DNA of 64,000 nt, taken from positions 3,243,490-3,307,489 of the forward strand of contig NZ_JACCAE010000001.1 of the NCBI RefSeq assembly GCF_013409205.1, written 5' to 3'. The DNA comes from Janibacter cremeus. GTDB lineage: Bacteria; Actinomycetota; Actinomycetes; Actinomycetales; Dermatophilaceae. Each line of letters opens with the position of its first letter. Positions within the stretch are counted from its first letter, which is position 1. The position numbers were made by a program, and so were the translations under genes. Positions 1 through 9,745 of this stretch are shown here, one piece after another. The notes under the pieces were generated by a model. That model was not told the origin of the DNA. It did no database searches and saw only the letters and a list, made by a program, of their open reading frames with translations.

Positions 1-312
1 CTGAAGTCCCCGGGCGTGCTCATCCTCGATGAGGCGACCGCCCACCTGGACAGCGAGTCGGAGATGGCCGTCCAGCGCGCCCTGGACTCCGCGCTCGAGG
101 GGCGCACCGCGATCGTCATCGCCCACCGGCTGTCGACGATCCGCGCGGCAGACCAGATCCTCGTCGTCGACCAGGGACGGGTCGTCGAGCGGGGGACCCA
201 CCAGCACCTCCTCGCGCAGGGCGGCCTCTACGCGACGCTCTACGCGACGCAGTACGACGGGCCGGTCGCCACCTCGATGGCGCCGGAGCAGGACAGCATC
301 GAGATCGGCTGA
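1..312 (+). CDS. ABC transporter ATP-binding domain, C-terminal end (partial)
   Basis: The frame is open at base 1, so only the last 103 residues are present. The fragment opens with Walker B ([12 protein letters not shown]) and has the D-loop and the switch histidine ([10 protein letters not shown], near residue 42). This ending, with AHRLSTIR and then a [13 protein letters not shown] strand, is typical of the nucleotide-binding domain of exporter-type ABC proteins in which the permease is fused upstream. Substrate cannot be told from this part. It ends 5 bp before the converging SURF1 gene. The family assignment is firm; the fusion to a membrane domain is inferred. Confidence 0.9.
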   Translation: MKSPGVLILDEATAHLDSESEMAVQRALDSALEGRTAIVIAHRLSTIRAADQILVVDQGRVVERGTHQHLLAQGGLYATLYATQYDGPVATSMAPEQDSIEIG

Positions 313-316
313 CGGA

Positions 317-1087
317 TCAGCCGTCCTCCTCGTCCCAGATGCGCACCTTCTTCTCGCGGGGGGCCCGGCCCGTGTCCGACTCCGCCTCCCGGCGCAGCGC
401 CATGCCGTAGAAGATGAAGGCGGCCGGGCCGACGAGCCACCACTGGATGGCGTAGGCCATGTGCGGTCCGGTGCCGGTGTCCGGCACCTCAAGCGGCGCG
501 GGACGGGTCACCGACGGATCCTCGGACTCCAAGGAGACGTATCCGCCCAGGACCGGCCCACCGACCCGCTGGGCGACCTCTGGCAGGTGGACGCTGGCGA
601 TCTGCCCGGCGGGCATGTCCCGCCCCAGGTCCGGCTCACTCGGCAACGCCCAGCCGGTGACCGTGACCGTACCCTGCGGCGGTGGCGGGACCTCGGGGGC
701 GACGTCGGCCCCCTTCGGACTGTTGATCACCCAGCCCCGGTCGACCACCAGCCGCTGACCGTCAGCCAGGCGAAGGGGGACGAGCACCTCGTACCCGTAG
801 GTGCCCTCGAGCGGGCGGTTGCGCACGAGCAGCTGCTCCTCGGGCAGGTACTCGCCGGTGGCCGTGACCTTCGTCCACTGGCGTTCGGTGGGCAGCGACT
901 GCTCGGTGAGCACGTCGGTGACGGGCACGGGATCGGCCCCGTAGTGGGCCTCGATCCGGTCGGCCCGGGCGGCCTTGTCCTCGTACCGGGACCACTGCCA
1001 CTGACCGAGCCACGTGCACACCAGGGCGGCCAGGACGGCGAGGGCGAGCCACCCGAGCCATCTCGGGGTCCACAGCAGGCGCAGCAT
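317..1087 (-). CDS. SURF1 family protein
   Basis: 256 residues. SURF1 proteins are inner-membrane factors that help assemble the haem-copper cytochrome c oxidase. The sequence shows the family layout: an N-terminal membrane helix (about residues 10-30, LGWLALAVLAALVCTW) followed by a GQWQWSRYEDK motif, a long extracytoplasmic domain with the LLVRNRPLEGTYGYEVLVPL and VVDRGWV strands, and a C-terminal helix (AIQWWLVGPAAFIFYGMAL) with a short charged cytoplasmic tail. Its ATG overlaps the stop of the upstream small gene (ATGA), so the leftward genes are probably one transcript with translational coupling. Family call is confident; a direct role in oxidase assembly is from the family. Confidence 0.92.
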   Translation of the reverse strand: MLRLLWTPRWLGWLALAVLAALVCTWLGQWQWSRYEDKAARADRIEAHYGADPVPVTDVLTEQSLPTERQWTKVTATGEYLPEEQLLVRNRPLEGTYGYEVLVPLRLADGQRLVVDRGWVINSPKGADVAPEVPPPPQGTVTVTGWALPSEPDLGRDMPAGQIASVHLPEVAQRVGGPVLGGYVSLESEDPSVTRPAPLEVPDTGTGPHMAYAIQWWLVGPAAFIFYGMALRREAESDTGRAPREKKVRIWDEEDG

Positions 1088-1299
1088 CAGCCGGCGTCAG
1101 CCGGGATCTCGTCGATCCCGCAGGTCCGGACCGGGAAGCCGCGGACGGACAGGTGGTCGCGCAGCACGTGCTCGTGCTCGTCGCAGGCGAGCCACACCTT
1201 CTGGCGGGACTCGTCGTGGATGCGGGGGTTGCGCCACAGCACCGCGCGGGTGGCGGTCTCCCGGCACGCCTTGCGGCTGCACACCAGGTCCTCGTTCAT
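1087..1299 (-). CDS. small conserved-looking hypothetical protein, cysteine-rich
   Basis: 70 residues, starting MNEDLVCSRKAC and holding four cysteines (positions 7, 12, 39 and 60) that could bind a metal. Its start overlaps the stop of the DUF3099 gene and its stop overlaps the SURF1 start, so it sits in a tightly packed leftward group. Many actinobacteria carry a small protein of this kind (CxxxxC ... RNPRIH ... WLACDEH ... L) next to SURF1, which from memory is usually labelled as an acetone-carboxylase-like or hypothetical protein; no function is claimed here. The start was chosen because an ATGA junction is formed at both ends. Confidence 0.75.
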   Translation of the reverse strand: MNEDLVCSRKACRETATRAVLWRNPRIHDESRQKVWLACDEHEHVLRDHLSVRGFPVRTCGIDEIPADAG

Positions 1300-1577
1300 C
1301 GTGACCCCAGCTGCTTGTGCTCGTGCTGCCCGGCGGGGGTGTCGATCGCGTTGACGCCCCGCGGCCGGACGGCGTTGACGAGCACGACGGCGACATACGG
1401 GAGCACCACCGCGAGGGCGACGCAGGTCCAGCGCAGCCATCCCTCGAAGAAGTAGGCGCCGATGAAGCAGGCGGTCCGCAGGGCCATCGTCCACAGGTAC
1501 TGCCGCATCCGTCCGGACTGCTCCTCCTGGAGCGTGACCGGAGCGGTCGTGACCGACGGGACGATGGAGTGTTGCAC
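1296..1577 (-). CDS. DUF3099 family membrane protein
   Basis: 93 residues beginning at a GTG. The sequence has the family core: GRMRQYLWTMALRTACFIGAYFFEG followed by a second hydrophobic stretch (CVALAVVLPYVAVVLVNAV), giving two membrane segments with a short cytoplasmic tail. The role of DUF3099 proteins is not known. The gene is the first of the leftward group DUF3099 - small protein - SURF1, each overlapping the next by 4 bp. It is divergent from fabG, with about 145 bp between the two starts that must hold both promoters. A later start cannot be excluded. Confidence 0.85.
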   Translation of the reverse strand: MQHSIVPSVTTAPVTLQEEQSGRMRQYLWTMALRTACFIGAYFFEGWLRWTCVALAVVLPYVAVVLVNAVRPRGVNAIDTPAGQHEHKQLGSR

Positions 1578-1637
1578 GTCTTCGAGGATACGCCCGGACC
1601 CTGCGCGCGCCCCCGTGGCCCCGGGGTTCGTTTGGGT

Positions 1638-1651
1638 CTACCGGCCGGTAG
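1638..1651. promoter_or_regulatory. 14-bp perfect palindrome, candidate operator upstream of fabG
   Basis: CTACCGGCCGGTAG reads the same on both strands and lies in the 145-bp space between the divergent DUF3099 and fabG starts, about 70 bp before the fabG ATG. Sites of this form are often bound by TetR-family repressors. The palindrome is seen directly; the operator role is inferred. Confidence 0.4.
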
Positions 1652-1712
1652 TGCTCTAGCGTCATTCCCGTGGTGATGTGACCCACATCCGTCCAGCAGA
1701 AGATCGACGTGA

Positions 1713-2432
<720 letters not shown>

Positions 2433-2479
2433 ATGGGCCACCGCTCGCCACAACACACCCACCTGACGAAAGGCAGCAG

Positions 2480-3235
2480 ATGCTGACCGGCAAGACCTTC
2501 CTCATCACGGGCGTCCTCATGGAGTCCTCCATCGCCTTCCACGTCGCCAAGCTCGCGCAGGAGCAGGGTGCCCGGGTCATCCTCACCAGCTTCGGGCGCA
2601 CCAGCAAGATCACCAGGACCATCGCCAAGCGCCTCCCGGTCCAGGCGCCGGTCGTCGAGCTCGACGTCACCAACGAGGAGGACCTCGCCGCCCTGGCCGA
2701 CCGCATCGGTGAGCATGCCGAGACGCTCGACGGGGTCCTGCACTCGATCGGCTTCGCGCCCGAGGGTGCCTTCAACTTCCTCGAGGCCGGCTGGGAGGAC
2801 GTCTCGACCGCGATCCACGTCTCGGCCTTCTCCCTCAAGGCCCTCGCCGTCGCCGCGCTGCCGCGGATGGCAGATGGCGGGTCAGTCGTCGGCCTGACCT
2901 TCGACGCGTCCTACGCGTGGCCGGTCTACGACTGGATGGGCGTGGCCAAGGCGGCCTTCGAGTCGACCAACCGCTACCTCGCCCGGGACCTGGGTCCGAA
3001 GGGCGTGCGTTGCAACCTCGTCGCCGCCGGCCCGATCAAGACCACTGCCGCGAAGTCGATCCCGGGCTTCGAGCAGTTCGAGGAGAACTGGGACGACCGC
3101 GCGCCGCTCGGCTGGGACGTCGGCGACCCGGTGCCCACCGCCAAGGCGTGCACCATGCTGCTCTCCGACTGGTTCCCCGCGACGACGGGCGAGATCCTGC
3201 ACGTCGATGGCGGCGTGCACGCGATGGGTCTCTGA
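2480..3235 (+). CDS. fabI: enoyl-[acyl-carrier-protein] reductase (NADH), FabI/InhA type
   Basis: 251 residues; reduces trans-2-enoyl-ACP in the last step of each elongation cycle. It has the FabI/InhA version of the cofactor loop (ITGVLMESSIAFHVA), the GVLHSIGFAP strand, the catalytic Tyr and Lys spaced by six residues (YDWMGVAKAA) and the VAAGPIKTTAAKSIPGF substrate-loop region. The length is slightly below InhA (269). The ATG at 2480 was chosen over an upstream in-frame extension that overlaps fabG, because of the preceding AAAGG and the fit with family starts. Probably co-transcribed with fabG. Confidence 0.93.
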   Translation: MLTGKTFLITGVLMESSIAFHVAKLAQEQGARVILTSFGRTSKITRTIAKRLPVQAPVVELDVTNEEDLAALADRIGEHAETLDGVLHSIGFAPEGAFNFLEAGWEDVSTAIHVSAFSLKALAVAALPRMADGGSVVGLTFDASYAWPVYDWMGVAKAAFESTNRYLARDLGPKGVRCNLVAAGPIKTTAAKSIPGFEQFEENWDDRAPLGWDVGDPVPTAKACTMLLSDWFPATTGEILHVDGGVHAMGL

Positions 3236-3319
3236 GCCCACGCTGGCTGAGGCGCGACGAAGGAGCCTCGAAGCCACGGCCCGAGCAGAGCCACCATCCC
3301 TCTCGCTCCGACCAATTCG

Positions 3320-4015
3320 TCACCTCAGCGGGTGGCCGCCTTCGTCGTCACCCTGCGGCACGGGTTCTATCCCAAGCAGGTCGAGGACATGCCGCAGGTC
3401 GCGCTCGTCGATGGCGACGTCGGCGTACTCACGCACGGTGTGCTTGGCGCAGAAGGCGACACCCAGCTGCGCGGCGGCCATCATCTGCAGGTCGTTCGCG
3501 CCGTCGCCGACCGCGACCGTGCGGTCCATGTCGACGCCCGCGGCGGCGGCGAGGCGGGTGAGGAAATCGGCCTTGGTGCCCGGGTCGACGACCTCACCGA
3601 GCACGGCCCCGGTGAGGTGGCCGTCGACGACCTCGAGGGCGTTGGCGCGCAGGGTCTCGATGCCCAGCTGTTCAGCGAGCGGGCCGACGACCTCGATGAA
3701 GCCCCCGCTGACGATCCCCACGACGTGACCGGCCTCGGTCAGCGTCGTGACCAGGGTGCGGGCACCGGGGGTGAGGCGCACTGCGGCACGGACCTGCTCG
3801 AGGACCTGCACCGGCAGGCCCGCCAGGGTCGCGACCCGGGCGTGCAGGCTCCCCGTGAAATCGAGCTCGCCGCGCATGGCGGCCTCGGTGACGGCCGCGA
3901 CCTCCTCGCGGGTGCCTGCGTGGTCGGCGATCAGCTCGATGACCTCGTCCTGGATGAGGGTGGAGTCGACGTCCAGGACGACGAGGATCGGGCCCTCGCC
4001 GGGAAGTGCACACAT
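3320..4015 (-). CDS. serB: phosphoserine phosphatase SerB
   Basis: 231 residues; HAD-superfamily enzyme for the last step of serine synthesis (phosphoserine to serine). Motif I is LDVDSTLIQDEVIELIA near residues 14-30 (nucleophile Asp), motif II is VGIVSGGF, and motif III/IV are the Lys in GTKADFL and VGDGANDLQMM. The N-terminal ACT-like regulatory region of longer SerB proteins is absent, so this is the short catalytic form. It converges on fabI and lies 10 bp downstream of glgC on the same strand, so it may be read from the glgC promoter. Confidence 0.93.
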   Translation of the reverse strand: MCALPGEGPILVVLDVDSTLIQDEVIELIADHAGTREEVAAVTEAAMRGELDFTGSLHARVATLAGLPVQVLEQVRAAVRLTPGARTLVTTLTEAGHVVGIVSGGFIEVVGPLAEQLGIETLRANALEVVDGHLTGAVLGEVVDPGTKADFLTRLAAAAGVDMDRTVAVGDGANDLQMMAAAQLGVAFCAKHTVREYADVAIDERDLRHVLDLLGIEPVPQGDDEGGHPLR

Positions 4016-4025
4016 GTCGGCAAGT

Positions 4026-5276
4026 CTAGGTCTCGTCGAAGACGTGTCCCTTGCCCACCACTGTGATCCCTGATGCAGTCACGTGCAGGCCACGCACTCG
4101 GTCCTCGTCGTGGTCGACGCCCAGCCGCATCCCCGCGGGCACCGACACCCCCTTGTCGACGATGACCCGGTCCAGCTCGGCGTGCCGACCGATGTCGACA
4201 CCGTCGAGGAGCACGCTGTCGCTGACCCGGCTGTAGGAGTGCACGAAGACGCCGGGGGAGAGGACCGAGTTGTCCACGTGCCCGCCGGAGACGACGACGC
4301 CGGGGGAGACGATCGAGTTGGTCGCACCGCCGGCACGTTCACCGTCCGCGTGGACGAATTTCGCCGGGGGATAGGCACCCTGATGGGTGTTGATCGGCCA
4401 GTCGTAGTTGTAGAGGTTGAACACCGGCAGGATCGAGGTCAGATCCATGTGCGCGTCGAAGTAGCTGTCCATCGTGCCCACGTCCCGCCAGTAGCCGCGG
4501 TCGCGCTCGTTGGACCCGGGGACGGTGTTGTCGGCGAAGTCGTAGGCATAGGCACTACCCGTGGACACGAAGGAGGGCACGATGTCGCCGCCCATGTCGT
4601 GCGAGCTGTCGCAGGACGCCGCATCGGCTCGGATGGCGTCCATCAGCGCCTCGGTGGTGAAGACGTAGTTGCCCATCGATGCGAAGACCTCGTGCGGGGC
4701 ATCGGGTAGGCCCTGCGGATCGCTCGGCTTCTCCCGGAAGGCGGTGATGCGCCGCGCGTCCTGCCCGACCTCCATGACACCGAACTGGTCGGCCGTGCCG
4801 ATCGGTTGGCGGATCGCGGCGACGGTGCAGTCGGCGCCCGTCTGCAGGTGCTGGGCGACCATCTGGGAGAAGTCCATCCGGTAGACGTGGTCGGCGCCGA
4901 CCACGACGACGAGGTCGGGACGCTCGTCGACGATCGCGTTGAAGGACTGGTAGATCGCATCCGCGCTGCCCATGTACCAGCTCTTGCCGCGGCGCTGCTG
5001 TGCCGGCACCGGGGCGACGTAGTGGCCCAGTGGCGAGGCCAGACGCCAGGCCTGGCTGACGTGCCGGTCGAGGCTGTGCGACTTGTACTGGGTGAGGACG
5101 ATGATCTTCGCGTAGCCGGAGTTGACGACGTTGCTCAGGGCGAAGTCCACGAGGCGGTAGATCCCGCCGAAGGGGACCGCCGGCTTCGCTCGGTCGGCCG
5201 TGAGCGGCATCAGCCGCTTGCCCTCACCGCCGGCGAGGACGATGGCGAGGACCTTCGGTTGCTTTCCACCGGGCAT
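4026..5276 (-). CDS. glgC: glucose-1-phosphate adenylyltransferase (ADP-glucose pyrophosphorylase)
   Basis: 416 residues, the usual length. It makes ADP-glucose from glucose-1-phosphate and ATP, the committed step of bacterial glycogen and alpha-glucan synthesis. The N-terminal nucleotidyltransferase domain has [19 protein letters not shown], the [12 protein letters not shown] motif and the [13 protein letters not shown] loop with the metal-binding Asp; the C-terminal part is a left-handed beta-helix ([21 protein letters not shown]). It is divergent from glgA with a 106-bp gap, so both genes may share one control region. Confidence 0.95.
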   Translation of the reverse strand: MPGGKQPKVLAIVLAGGEGKRLMPLTADRAKPAVPFGGIYRLVDFALSNVVNSGYAKIIVLTQYKSHSLDRHVSQAWRLASPLGHYVAPVPAQQRRGKSWYMGSADAIYQSFNAIVDERPDLVVVVGADHVYRMDFSQMVAQHLQTGADCTVAAIRQPIGTADQFGVMEVGQDARRITAFREKPSDPQGLPDAPHEVFASMGNYVFTTEALMDAIRADAASCDSSHDMGGDIVPSFVSTGSAYAYDFADNTVPGSNERDRGYWRDVGTMDSYFDAHMDLTSILPVFNLYNYDWPINTHQGAYPPAKFVHADGERAGGATNSIVSPGVVVSGGHVDNSVLSPGVFVHSYSRVSDSVLLDGVDIGRHAELDRVIVDKGVSVPAGMRLGVDHDEDRVRGLHVTASGITVVGKGHVFDET

Positions 5277-5382
5277 CGGGCACTCCCTTCGTGGCTCCCT
5301 GGCGCTCGCACCACCCCGGGACCCAAGGGCGGCGCCTTCGTTCTGCTGACGAATGTAGTCGGTCGCGGCCTACGCTGGGCGG

Positions 5383-6579
5383 GTGCGCGTCGACATCCTG
5401 ACCAAGGAATACCCCCCGGCGATCTACGGCGGTGCCGGGGTCCACGTGGCAGAGCTGAGCCGGGCGCTGCGCGAGCGTGGTGACACGGACGTGCGCGTGC
5501 GCTGCTTCGGCGACCCCCGGGACGAAGGGGGGACGACCGCCTACCTCGAGCCGGACACCCTGGCCGGGGCGAACCCCGCGCTGACGACGATGGGTGTCGA
5601 CCTCGCGATGGCTGCGGACTGCGAGGGTGCGGACCTGGTGCACAGCCACACCTGGTACGCCAACTTCGCCGGCCACACCGCCTCGCTCCTGCACGGCCTG
5701 CCGCACATCGTCTCCGCGCACAGCCTCGAGCCGTTGCGGCCCTGGAAGGCCGAGCAGCTCGGCGGTGGGTACCGCCTCTCCTCGTGGGTGGAGCGCACCG
5801 CCTACGAGGGGGCGGCTGCGGTCATCGCGGTCAGTGCGGGGATGCGTGCGGACATCCTGCGCAGCTACCCCGACGTCGACCCGTCACGGGTGCACGTGGT
5901 GCACAACGGGATCGACTCGCAGCTGTGGCAGCCGGGTGAGGACCTTGACGTCGTGCGTCGGCACGGGGTCGACCCGGACCGGCCGGCGGTGGTCTTCGTC
6001 GGGAGGATCACCCGGCAGAAGGGCCTGCCCCACCTGCTGCGAGCGGCCAAGGACCTGCCCGCGGACGTCCAACTCGTCCTGTGCGCGGGGGCGCCGGACA
6101 CCCCGGAGCTGCTCGCCGAGGTCGAGGCGCTCATCGCGCAGCTGCACCGGCAGCGTGACGGGGTCGTGTGGATCCCGCAGATGCTGCCCCGTCACGAGGT
6201 CATCGCCCTGCTCACCTCGGCCACGGTCTTCGCCTGCCCGTCCGTCTACGAGCCGCTGGGCATCGTCAACCTCGAGGCCATGGCGTGCGGACTGCCCGTC
6301 GTCGCCACTGCCACCGGCGGGATCCCCGAGGTCGTCGTCGACGGCGACACCGGGTGGTTGGTGCCGATCGAGCAGGTGCAGGACGGGACGGGCCTCCCCG
6401 TCGACCGGGCGCGCTTCGAGCGCGACCTGGCGCAGGCCCTCACCGACGCGCTGACGGATCCCCGGCGTGCCGCCGCACGAGGTGCGGCAGGGCGCGAGCG
6501 CGCCGTGGAGCAGTTCTCGTGGGCCAGCATCGGCGAGCGGACCATGGAGGTCTACGCCGGCGTGCTCAGCGACTCCTGA
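5383..6579 (+). CDS. glgA: glycogen synthase / alpha-maltose-1-phosphate synthase (GT4)
   Basis: 398 residues starting at GTG. A GT-B fold, family 4 glycosyltransferase of the actinobacterial GlgA/GlgM type: KEYPPAIYGGAGVHV at the N-terminus, HSHTWYANFAG, then the C-terminal nucleotide-sugar site with FVGRITRQKGLPHLL and CPSVYEPLGIVNLEAMACGLPVVA (the E-x7-E motif). In mycobacteria the orthologue uses ADP-glucose and glucose-1-phosphate to make maltose-1-phosphate for the GlgE pathway, so the older label glycogen synthase may be imprecise. Pairing with glgC supports use of ADP-glucose. It ends 7 bp before the next, convergent gene. Confidence 0.92.
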   Translation: MRVDILTKEYPPAIYGGAGVHVAELSRALRERGDTDVRVRCFGDPRDEGGTTAYLEPDTLAGANPALTTMGVDLAMAADCEGADLVHSHTWYANFAGHTASLLHGLPHIVSAHSLEPLRPWKAEQLGGGYRLSSWVERTAYEGAAAVIAVSAGMRADILRSYPDVDPSRVHVVHNGIDSQLWQPGEDLDVVRRHGVDPDRPAVVFVGRITRQKGLPHLLRAAKDLPADVQLVLCAGAPDTPELLAEVEALIAQLHRQRDGVVWIPQMLPRHEVIALLTSATVFACPSVYEPLGIVNLEAMACGLPVVATATGGIPEVVVDGDTGWLVPIEQVQDGTGLPVDRARFERDLAQALTDALTDPRRAAARGAAGRERAVEQFSWASIGERTMEVYAGVLSDS

Positions 6580-6586
6580 CGGCCCG

Positions 6587-7342
6587 TCACCGCGCGGGCA
6601 CCCAGCCGGCGAGGGTGGCGCAGGCGGCATTCGTCGCCTCGGCGAGTGCCTCCTCTGCATCGCGGTGCAGAGCGCGCAGGGCGCTCGCCCTCGTGTGCTC
6701 GTGGGCAGCGGAGAGCGTGCCGGAGTTCTCCAGGCCGACCGTTGCGGCGACCGAGAGGGTCGCGGCCATCCCGATGACCCGGCGCGCCCGGTCGGGTAGC
6801 TGCGGCGGCAGTGCCCAGTCGGCCCCGAGTCGGTCGTCGACGAGGTCGTGGGCGAGATCGCTCGACCAGGGGCGACCGCCGATGTCCTCGAGGTCGTCGA
6901 CGGCGGCGAGCAGGCGCCGGCGCAGGTGACGCTCGAGCTGGGAGTGGTCGAGCGCCTCGATCCGGTGGACCGGGACCGGGTCGCAGTCGTGGGCGACCCA
7001 GTCGATCCGGTGGGCGGTGGCGCCCGCCGAGCCGTATGACGAGTGCTCCGGGACGAGCATCCCGCCCAGGCCCGGGACGAAGAGGGCCTCGCCCGCCTCG
7101 ACCGCCGCCTGGGTGGCGACGGGACCGCACCGGGGCAGGCCGGCTGTGTGGCCGGGACCGGGGAGGGCGACGAGCACGGCCGCTTCGCCGAGGTCGCGCC
7201 ACAGTCGCAGCTGCTCCTGCAGGTCCTGCGTTTGACCGACGTCCGGCAGCGCCCGAGCGAGGGCACCGGGAACTCCCGTGTCCGCGGCCCAGGCATGGGT
7301 GGACCACAGGGCGACACGGACGGAGGCAGGCAGTTCGTGCAT
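6587..7342 (-). CDS. hypothetical protein, actinobacterial
   Basis: 251 residues, not recognised. No membrane segment or signal is visible. It carries a glycine-rich stretch (EALFVPGLGGMLVPEHSSYGSAG, about residues 87-109) and a C-terminal alanine-rich helical region (RASALRALHRDAEEALAEATNAACATLAGW). Codon use matches the neighbours. It faces the ABC ATPase gene divergently with 38 bp between the starts, which suggests a shared control region, and it converges on glgA. Proteins with this layout occur near ABC ATPase/TrmH genes in related actinobacteria as far as I recall; function unknown. Confidence 0.8.
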   Translation of the reverse strand: MHELPASVRVALWSTHAWAADTGVPGALARALPDVGQTQDLQEQLRLWRDLGEAAVLVALPGPGHTAGLPRCGPVATQAAVEAGEALFVPGLGGMLVPEHSSYGSAGATAHRIDWVAHDCDPVPVHRIEALDHSQLERHLRRRLLAAVDDLEDIGGRPWSSDLAHDLVDDRLGADWALPPQLPDRARRVIGMAATLSVAATVGLENSGTLSAAHEHTRASALRALHRDAEEALAEATNAACATLAGWVPAR

Positions 7343-7380
7343 CTCACCGATGATAGGGACCGGCGGTTAGGGTCGGGGGC

Positions 7381-8166
7381 ATGAGTGATGTCCTCGCCCT
7401 CGCCGGTGCCACCGTGGTGCGCGGCGACACCACGCTGCTCGATGACGTCGACTGGGAGGTCGAGGAGGGGCAGCGCTGGGTGGTCCTCGGCCCCAACGGT
7501 GCCGGGAAGACCACGCTCCTGCAGCTTGCCGCCGCCCGCATGCACCCCACGAGCGGGGTCGTCGGCATCCTCGGCGAGGTCCTCGGCGCCGTCGACGTCT
7601 TCGACCTGCGCCCGCGGATCGGCCTGTCCTCGGCAGTGCTCGCAGAGCGGATCCCGAACGGGGAGAAGGTCGAGGACGTCGTCGTCACCGCGTCCTGGGG
7701 GGTTGTGGGTCGGTGGCGGGAGACCTATGAGGACCTCGACCACGGGCGGGCCCGAGATCTGCTCGACGCGCTCGGGGTCGCCCACCTGGGCCAGCGCGCC
7801 TTCGGGACCCTCTCGGAGGGTGAGCGCAAGCGGGTGCAGATCGCGCGGGCCCTGATGACCGATCCGGAGCTGATGCTCCTCGACGAGCCCACGGCCGGGC
7901 TGGACCTCGGCGGTCGCGAGGACCTCGTCGGCCGACTCGGCGAGATCGCCGCCGACCTCGAGGCCCCTGCCGTGGTCATGGTGACCCACCACGTGGAAGA
8001 GATTCCGCCGAACTTCACCGACGTGCTGCTGCTGCGCGAGGGACACGTCGTGGCCCAGGGGCCGATCGAGCTGACGCTGACCGAGGCCAACCTCTCCGAG
8101 ACCTTCGGCCTCGACCTCGCGCTGGAGCAGCACGGGCAGCGCTGGTCCTCCCGCGCGCGGGTCTGA
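7381..8166 (+). CDS. ABC transporter ATP-binding protein, stand-alone
   Basis: 261 residues. Walker A VLGPNGAGKTTLLQL (near residue 36), signature LSEGERKRVQIARAL, Walker B LMLLDEPTAGLDLGG and switch histidine VMVTHHVEEIPP are all intact, so it should bind and hydrolyse ATP. The form (molybdate/iron-type, ModF-like, with THHVEEIP) is common for single ABC ATPases in actinobacteria. No permease gene adjoins it: the next genes are TSUP permeases that need no ATPase. The partner and substrate are therefore unknown. Confidence 0.88.
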   Translation: MSDVLALAGATVVRGDTTLLDDVDWEVEEGQRWVVLGPNGAGKTTLLQLAAARMHPTSGVVGILGEVLGAVDVFDLRPRIGLSSAVLAERIPNGEKVEDVVVTASWGVVGRWRETYEDLDHGRARDLLDALGVAHLGQRAFGTLSEGERKRVQIARALMTDPELMLLDEPTAGLDLGGREDLVGRLGEIAADLEAPAVVMVTHHVEEIPPNFTDVLLLREGHVVAQGPIELTLTEANLSETFGLDLALEQHGQRWSSRARV

Positions 8167-8240
8167 CCTGCCGGATCACTCGCCGGGCCGTCCACCGAAC
8201 CCGGTCCGCGCCCGTGCCCGGCGCCGTCTAGGGTGACCGG

Positions 8241-9014
8241 GTGTCCTGGCTGGAGATCGGTGCGGTGGTCCTCGCTGCCCTGTGGGCCGGCGGGATCAAC
8301 ACCCTCGTCGGGTCGGGAACGCTCGTGACCTTCCCGACACTGCTCGTGCTGGGTGTGCCGCCGCTCACGGCGAACATCTCCAACTCGATCGGTCTGGTCG
8401 CCGGTGGGATCAGCGGCACCATCGGATACCTGCCGGAGATGAAGGGCCTGGGTCGCAAGGTCCTCCAACTGGTCCCGATGTCGATCATCGGCGCGATCAT
8501 CGGCGCACTGCTCCTGCTCGTTCTGCCGGCAGCGGCCTTCGCCGCCATCGTGCCCGCACTCATCGCCCTGGGCATCCTGCTGGTGGTCCTCGGCCCGCGG
8601 CTGTCGGCGTGGTCAAAGCGCCGACACCGGGAGGGCGCGGAGATCCCCGCGTGGCGCGTGGTGGCCCTCATGGCGGGTGTCTTGCTCGCTGGTGTCTACG
8701 GCGGCTACTTCGGTGCGGCCCAGGGCGTCATCCTCATCGGTCTGCTCTCGGCGCTGTCGACCGAGCGTCTCCAGGCGCTCAACGGGCTGAAGAACGTCCT
8801 GGCCACGATCGCCAACGCCGTCTCGTCCCTCGTCTTCATCATCGTCGAGCCCGACCTCGTCGACTGGCGGATCGCCGGACTGGTCGCCATCGGCGCGATC
8901 ATCGGTGGCGGCCTTGGCGCCCGATTCGGCCGCCGACTGCACCCCAATGCCCTGCGCGCCGTGATCGTCGTCGTCGGCGTGGTCGGCCTGGTCAAGTTCG
9001 TCCTCTTCCCGTGA
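8241..9014 (+). CDS. TSUP (TauE/SafE) family permease 1
   Basis: 257 residues from a GTG start, with about eight hydrophobic helices and the family's duplicated layout: GGINTLVGSGTLVTFPTLL in the first half and GVYGGYFGAAQGVILIGLL in the second. TSUP proteins move sulfite, sulfonates or other organic anions across the membrane; the substrate here cannot be read from sequence. The stop overlaps the start of a second TSUP gene (GTGA), so the two are translated as a coupled pair and might form a heteromer. Confidence 0.9.
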   Translation: MSWLEIGAVVLAALWAGGINTLVGSGTLVTFPTLLVLGVPPLTANISNSIGLVAGGISGTIGYLPEMKGLGRKVLQLVPMSIIGAIIGALLLLVLPAAAFAAIVPALIALGILLVVLGPRLSAWSKRRHREGAEIPAWRVVALMAGVLLAGVYGGYFGAAQGVILIGLLSALSTERLQALNGLKNVLATIANAVSSLVFIIVEPDLVDWRIAGLVAIGAIIGGGLGARFGRRLHPNALRAVIVVVGVVGLVKFVLFP

Positions 9015-9736
9015 CCGCCTGGCTCGACCCGACCATTCTCGCCCTCGGCCTGGCCGTCGGGCTCGGGGCCTTCGTCCAGTCCTCCATCGGCTTCGGTATC
9101 GCGGTCGTCTCGGCGCCCGTGATCGTCGTGGTCGAGCCGCAGCTGATGCCGGTGTCGCTGATGGTCTGCGCGATCTTCCTGCCGTGCGTGCAGCTCGCCA
9201 GCGGACCCCGCGAGGTGAGTTGGCGTCCCCTTGGGTGGTCGTTGGTGGCCCGATTGCTCGCCACGCCCTTCGGCGTGCTGATCGTGGCCGCGACCTCGGC
9301 CGATGCCATCGCCTTGATCGTCGGGGTGCTCATCCTGATCACGGTGGCCGTCTCGGTGCGGGCCGTGGATGTGCGTCCCACCCGGGGCAGCATGCTGGCT
9401 GCCGGCGCGATCAGCGGTGTGTCCGGCACGGCCGCCTCGATCGGTGGGCCCTTCATGGCCCTGGCGATGCAGCACGAGCCCCCGCACCGGCTGCGCTCCA
9501 CCCTGGCTGTGTTCTTCATCGGAGGCACCGGCGTCAGCCTCGTGGGTCTGGCCCTGGCCGGGCAGGTCAGCACCGAGCAGCTGCAGGCCGGGCTGACGTG
9601 GTGGCCCTTCGTCGTCGCTGGGCACCTGGCTGCCGGTCCGGTGCGCTCACGACTGGACGCCAGGGTCCTGCGACGGGTCGTGCTCACCTTCTGCGTCGTG
9701 GCCAGCCTCGGCGTCATCACCCGCACGCTGCTCTAG
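9011..9736 (+). CDS. TSUP (TauE/SafE) family permease 2
   Basis: 241 residues. It starts at the GTG that overlaps the stop of the previous gene by 4 bp. The N-terminal motif GLGAFVQSSIGFGIAVVSAPV and the second-half motif ISGVSGTAASIGGPFMALAM are the TSUP repeats, and seven to eight hydrophobic helices can be marked. It is clearly different in sequence from the preceding permease, so the pair is not a recent duplication. It ends 9 bp before the RNA methyltransferase gene. Confidence 0.88.
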   Translation: MTAWLDPTILALGLAVGLGAFVQSSIGFGIAVVSAPVIVVVEPQLMPVSLMVCAIFLPCVQLASGPREVSWRPLGWSLVARLLATPFGVLIVAATSADAIALIVGVLILITVAVSVRAVDVRPTRGSMLAAGAISGVSGTAASIGGPFMALAMQHEPPHRLRSTLAVFFIGGTGVSLVGLALAGQVSTEQLQAGLTWWPFVVAGHLAAGPVRSRLDARVLRRVVLTFCVVASLGVITRTLL

Positions 9737-9745
9737 CCTGCTCCC

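Noticed and set aside
5884..8133. 749-residue minus-strand open frame
   Set aside because: It runs antisense through glgA and the ABC ATPase and covers the true 251-residue minus-strand gene in another frame; composition is that of a GC-rich shadow.
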